Of a DNA stretch of 64,000 nucleotides, positions 62,487 to 64,000 are shown piece after piece. Made by a program: the position numbers and the translations under genes. Source of the stretch: Acidobacteriota bacterium (GTDB taxonomy: Bacteria; Acidobacteriota; Terriglobia; Terriglobales; Acidobacteriaceae); the NCBI GenBank assembly GCA_021816455.1, contig JAKAXU010000010.1:1-64000 (forward strand). The letters run 5' to 3'. The first letter of the stretch is position 1, and each line of letters starts with the position of its first letter. The notes beneath the pieces are model-generated. The model was not told where the DNA came from, searched no databases, and saw only the letters and a list, made by a program, of their open reading frames with translations.

Positions 62487-63092
62487 ATGCCGGACGCCGT
62501 CATCTCCACGCCTGCTGTTCCTGACCCTGCGCCACCCCCATATCGCGCTGTCGTCTACTGCGCCTCAGCGCCCGGCAACCGTTCCGAATACATGCATGCC
62601 GCGCGCGAATTGGGCGCCATGCTTGCGCTTGAAGGAATCGGACTCGTCTACGGCGGAGCGAGTGTTGGCCTGATGGGAGCGGTCGCCGACGGCGCACTCG
62701 CCGAGGGAGGCGATGTCATCGGCGTTCTGCCTACCGTCCTCGCGGACCGAGAGATCGCCCACTCCACACTCGTTCGCCTCAAAAACCTTTACTACACCGA
62801 GACGATGCACGAGCGCAAAGCAAGAATGCTCGAACTGGCCGATGCCGTCGTCGCCCTGCCTGGTGGCTTCGGCACCCTGGACGAACTCATGGAGGCGCTC
62901 ACTTGGCTCCAGCTCGGCATCCATGCCAAGCCCTGTATCCTCGTCAATCTTCTCGGTTACTATGATGGGTTGTTGGCTTTTCTGGATCGCGCTGTGCACG
63001 AAGGCTTTCTGAAAACCGAAAACCGCGCGCGTATCCTCGTTGCCAGCGACGTTCGGCACACAATTCGGATTCTTCGGGAGTGGCGCACATGA
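62487..63092 (+). CDS. LOG-family protein (TIGR00730-like)
   Basis: The 201-residue protein has the LOG/lysine-decarboxylase-like Rossmann motifs VVYCASAPGNR, GIGLVYGGASVGLMGAVAD, ERKARMLELADA and PGGFGTLDELMEALTW. The PGGxGTxxE nucleotide-monophosphate site is typical; relatives release cytokinin-like bases from their nucleoside phosphates. Start 62487 excludes a long poor upstream extension. It overlaps the following oxidoreductase gene by 4 bases. Confidence 0.9.
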   Translation: MPDAVISTPAVPDPAPPPYRAVVYCASAPGNRSEYMHAARELGAMLALEGIGLVYGGASVGLMGAVADGALAEGGDVIGVLPTVLADREIAHSTLVRLKNLYYTETMHERKARMLELADAVVALPGGFGTLDELMEALTWLQLGIHAKPCILVNLLGYYDGLLAFLDRAVHEGFLKTENRARILVASDVRHTIRILREWRT

Positions 63093-64000
63093 AACTTCGC
63101 ATCGTACTGTTTTCCGCCGTTGCAATCCTTGCCTCTTCGCTACTGCCTGCCTGGGCGCAGCAGGCATCGGCCTCATCGGCTTCGCCAGCAGTTCCTGCTG
63201 ACCGCCCCATCCGCGTCGCCGTCGTCGGTCTGGTCCACGATCACGCGCTTGGCATTTTCGGCGCGCTGGCAAAGAATCACAGCGTCACCCTGGTGGGCAT
63301 CGCAGAGTCGGACAAGAACCTCGTCGCGCTCTATTCCCAGCGATTCTCGCTCGCCAACACTCTCTTCTATCCCGACGAAGCCCGCATGATTGAGGCCACA
63401 CATCCCGACGCCGTGCTCGTCTACACCTCTATTGCAGACCATCGCAAAGCCATCGAGATCGCCGCCCGCCATCACGTGAACGCGATGGTTGAAAAACCGC
63501 TCGCGACCACGATGGATGACGCACTCGCCATCCGCCGCATCGCCCGCGAAGATCACATCCAGGTCCTGGTCAACTACGAAACCACCTGGTATGCGAGCAA
63601 CGCCGAGGCTCTCCGAGAAGTGGACAATGGCATGCTCGGCACCATCCGCCGCGTCGTCGTCCACGACGGTCACGAAGGTCCCAAAGAGATTGGCGTCAGC
63701 CACACCTTTCTGAGTTGGCTCACGGATCCCAAACAGGCTGGCGCAGGTGCCATGTTTGACTTCGGCTGCTATGGTGCCGATCTCATGACCCTCATCATGC
63801 ACGGTCAGACGCCTGTGAGCGTTACCGCCGTCGCCATGACCGACAAGCCCAAGCTCTATCCCAACGTCGATGATGATGCCACCATCATTGTCCGCTACAA
63901 AGGTGCGCAGGCGGTTCTGCAACCCTCCTGGACCTGGAGCTTCGCTCGCAAGGACATGGAAGTCTATGGCACCAACGGCTACCTCATCACCGAGGCTGAC
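63089..64000 (+). CDS. Exported Gfo/Idh/MocA-family oxidoreductase (runs off the window)
   Basis: The first 304 codons are present. A Sec signal (1-23, AWAQ) is followed by RVAVVGLVHDHALGIFGALA (a Rossmann fold with an atypical GLVHDH loop), VEKPLAT (the EKP motif with the catalytic Lys), FDFGCYGADLMTLIMHG (substrate-site His helix) and an NAD-fold C-terminal sheet. The family uses NAD(P) to oxidise or reduce sugars and related compounds. An exported member suggests periplasmic sugar chemistry. The ATG overlaps the LOG stop (ATGA). Confidence 0.85.
   Translation, partial: MKLRIVLFSAVAILASSLLPAWAQQASASSASPAVPADRPIRVAVVGLVHDHALGIFGALAKNHSVTLVGIAESDKNLVALYSQRFSLANTLFYPDEARMIEATHPDAVLVYTSIADHRKAIEIAARHHVNAMVEKPLATTMDDALAIRRIAREDHIQVLVNYETTWYASNAEALREVDNGMLGTIRRVVVHDGHEGPKEIGVSHTFLSWLTDPKQAGAGAMFDFGCYGADLMTLIMHGQTPVSVTAVAMTDKPKLYPNVDDDATIIVRYKGAQAVLQPSWTWSFARKDMEVYGTNGYLITEAD

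Noticed and set aside
1-64000. CRISPR arrays, tRNA or rRNA genes, prophage
   Set aside because: No regular direct-repeat spacing, no tRNA cloverleaf consensus other than the tmRNA end, and no phage structural genes were seen.

Overview
The window (high GC, dense, few long gaps) looks like a chromosome segment of an Acidobacteriota bacterium, probably class Terriglobia. This is inference from gene content: two GH106-type rhamnosidases, a CE15 glucuronoyl esterase, a GH79 glycosidase, an arylsulfotransferase-like lipoprotein, an ETF with a membrane Fe-S/heme partner, and a broken copy of a secreted protein family I associate with acidobacterial genomes. No tRNA, rRNA or CRISPR array is present; the only well-supported RNA gene is tmRNA.

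1-6.2 kb is a scarred region. An IS21-like end (1-121) cuts a decayed outer-membrane cytochrome gene that also carries a nonsense codon and a homopolymer frameshift. An Rrf2 regulator follows, then a type I methylase (HsdM-like) scrap and an IS5-family transposase tail that forms the end of nrdG. A class III ribonucleotide reductase operon (nrdD, a separate 60-residue glycyl-radical protein, nrdG) is headed by a cobalamin riboswitch. A frameshifted IS110 transposase closes the region.

6.3-17.1 kb (minus strand) is a respiratory island. In transcription order it has a sensor kinase, a sigma54 response regulator, a monoheme cytochrome/beta-barrel outer-membrane protein resembling Cyc2, two small monoheme cytochromes, a GltD-like flavoprotein with ferredoxin domains, a Rieske protein, a b6-type cytochrome b, a hexaheme cytochrome c and a cupredoxin-like protein. 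A good -24/-12 promoter with an upstream dyad lies just before the Cyc2-like gene. The set could carry electrons across the outer membrane, through a periplasmic relay, to or from the quinone pool and NAD(P).

17.1-41 kb mixes plant-polymer hydrolases (GH106 x2, CE15, SGNH esterase, GH5) with central metabolism (PEP carboxylase, ribulose-phosphate epimerase, nicotinate phosphoribosyltransferase), a BamD-like TPR protein, an arylsulfotransferase-like lipoprotein, and an operon of membrane Fe-S oxidoreductase plus EtfB and EtfA.

41-49 kb holds a broken secreted-protein gene, a beta-oxidation operon (FadN-like, a small secreted protein, thiolase) that should supply the ETF, a GlmU acetyltransferase-like protein, an HD-GYP response regulator and a pterin dehydratase.

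49-64 kb has an AT-rich intergenic stretch with strong hairpins and a candidate small RNA, a PCYCxC protein, tmRNA, GH79, a Crp/Fnr regulator, threonyl-tRNA synthetase, adenosine deaminase, an amino-acid permease that seems to start at CTG, a UvrD/PcrA helicase, a LOG protein and the start of an exported Gfo/Idh/MocA oxidoreductase.
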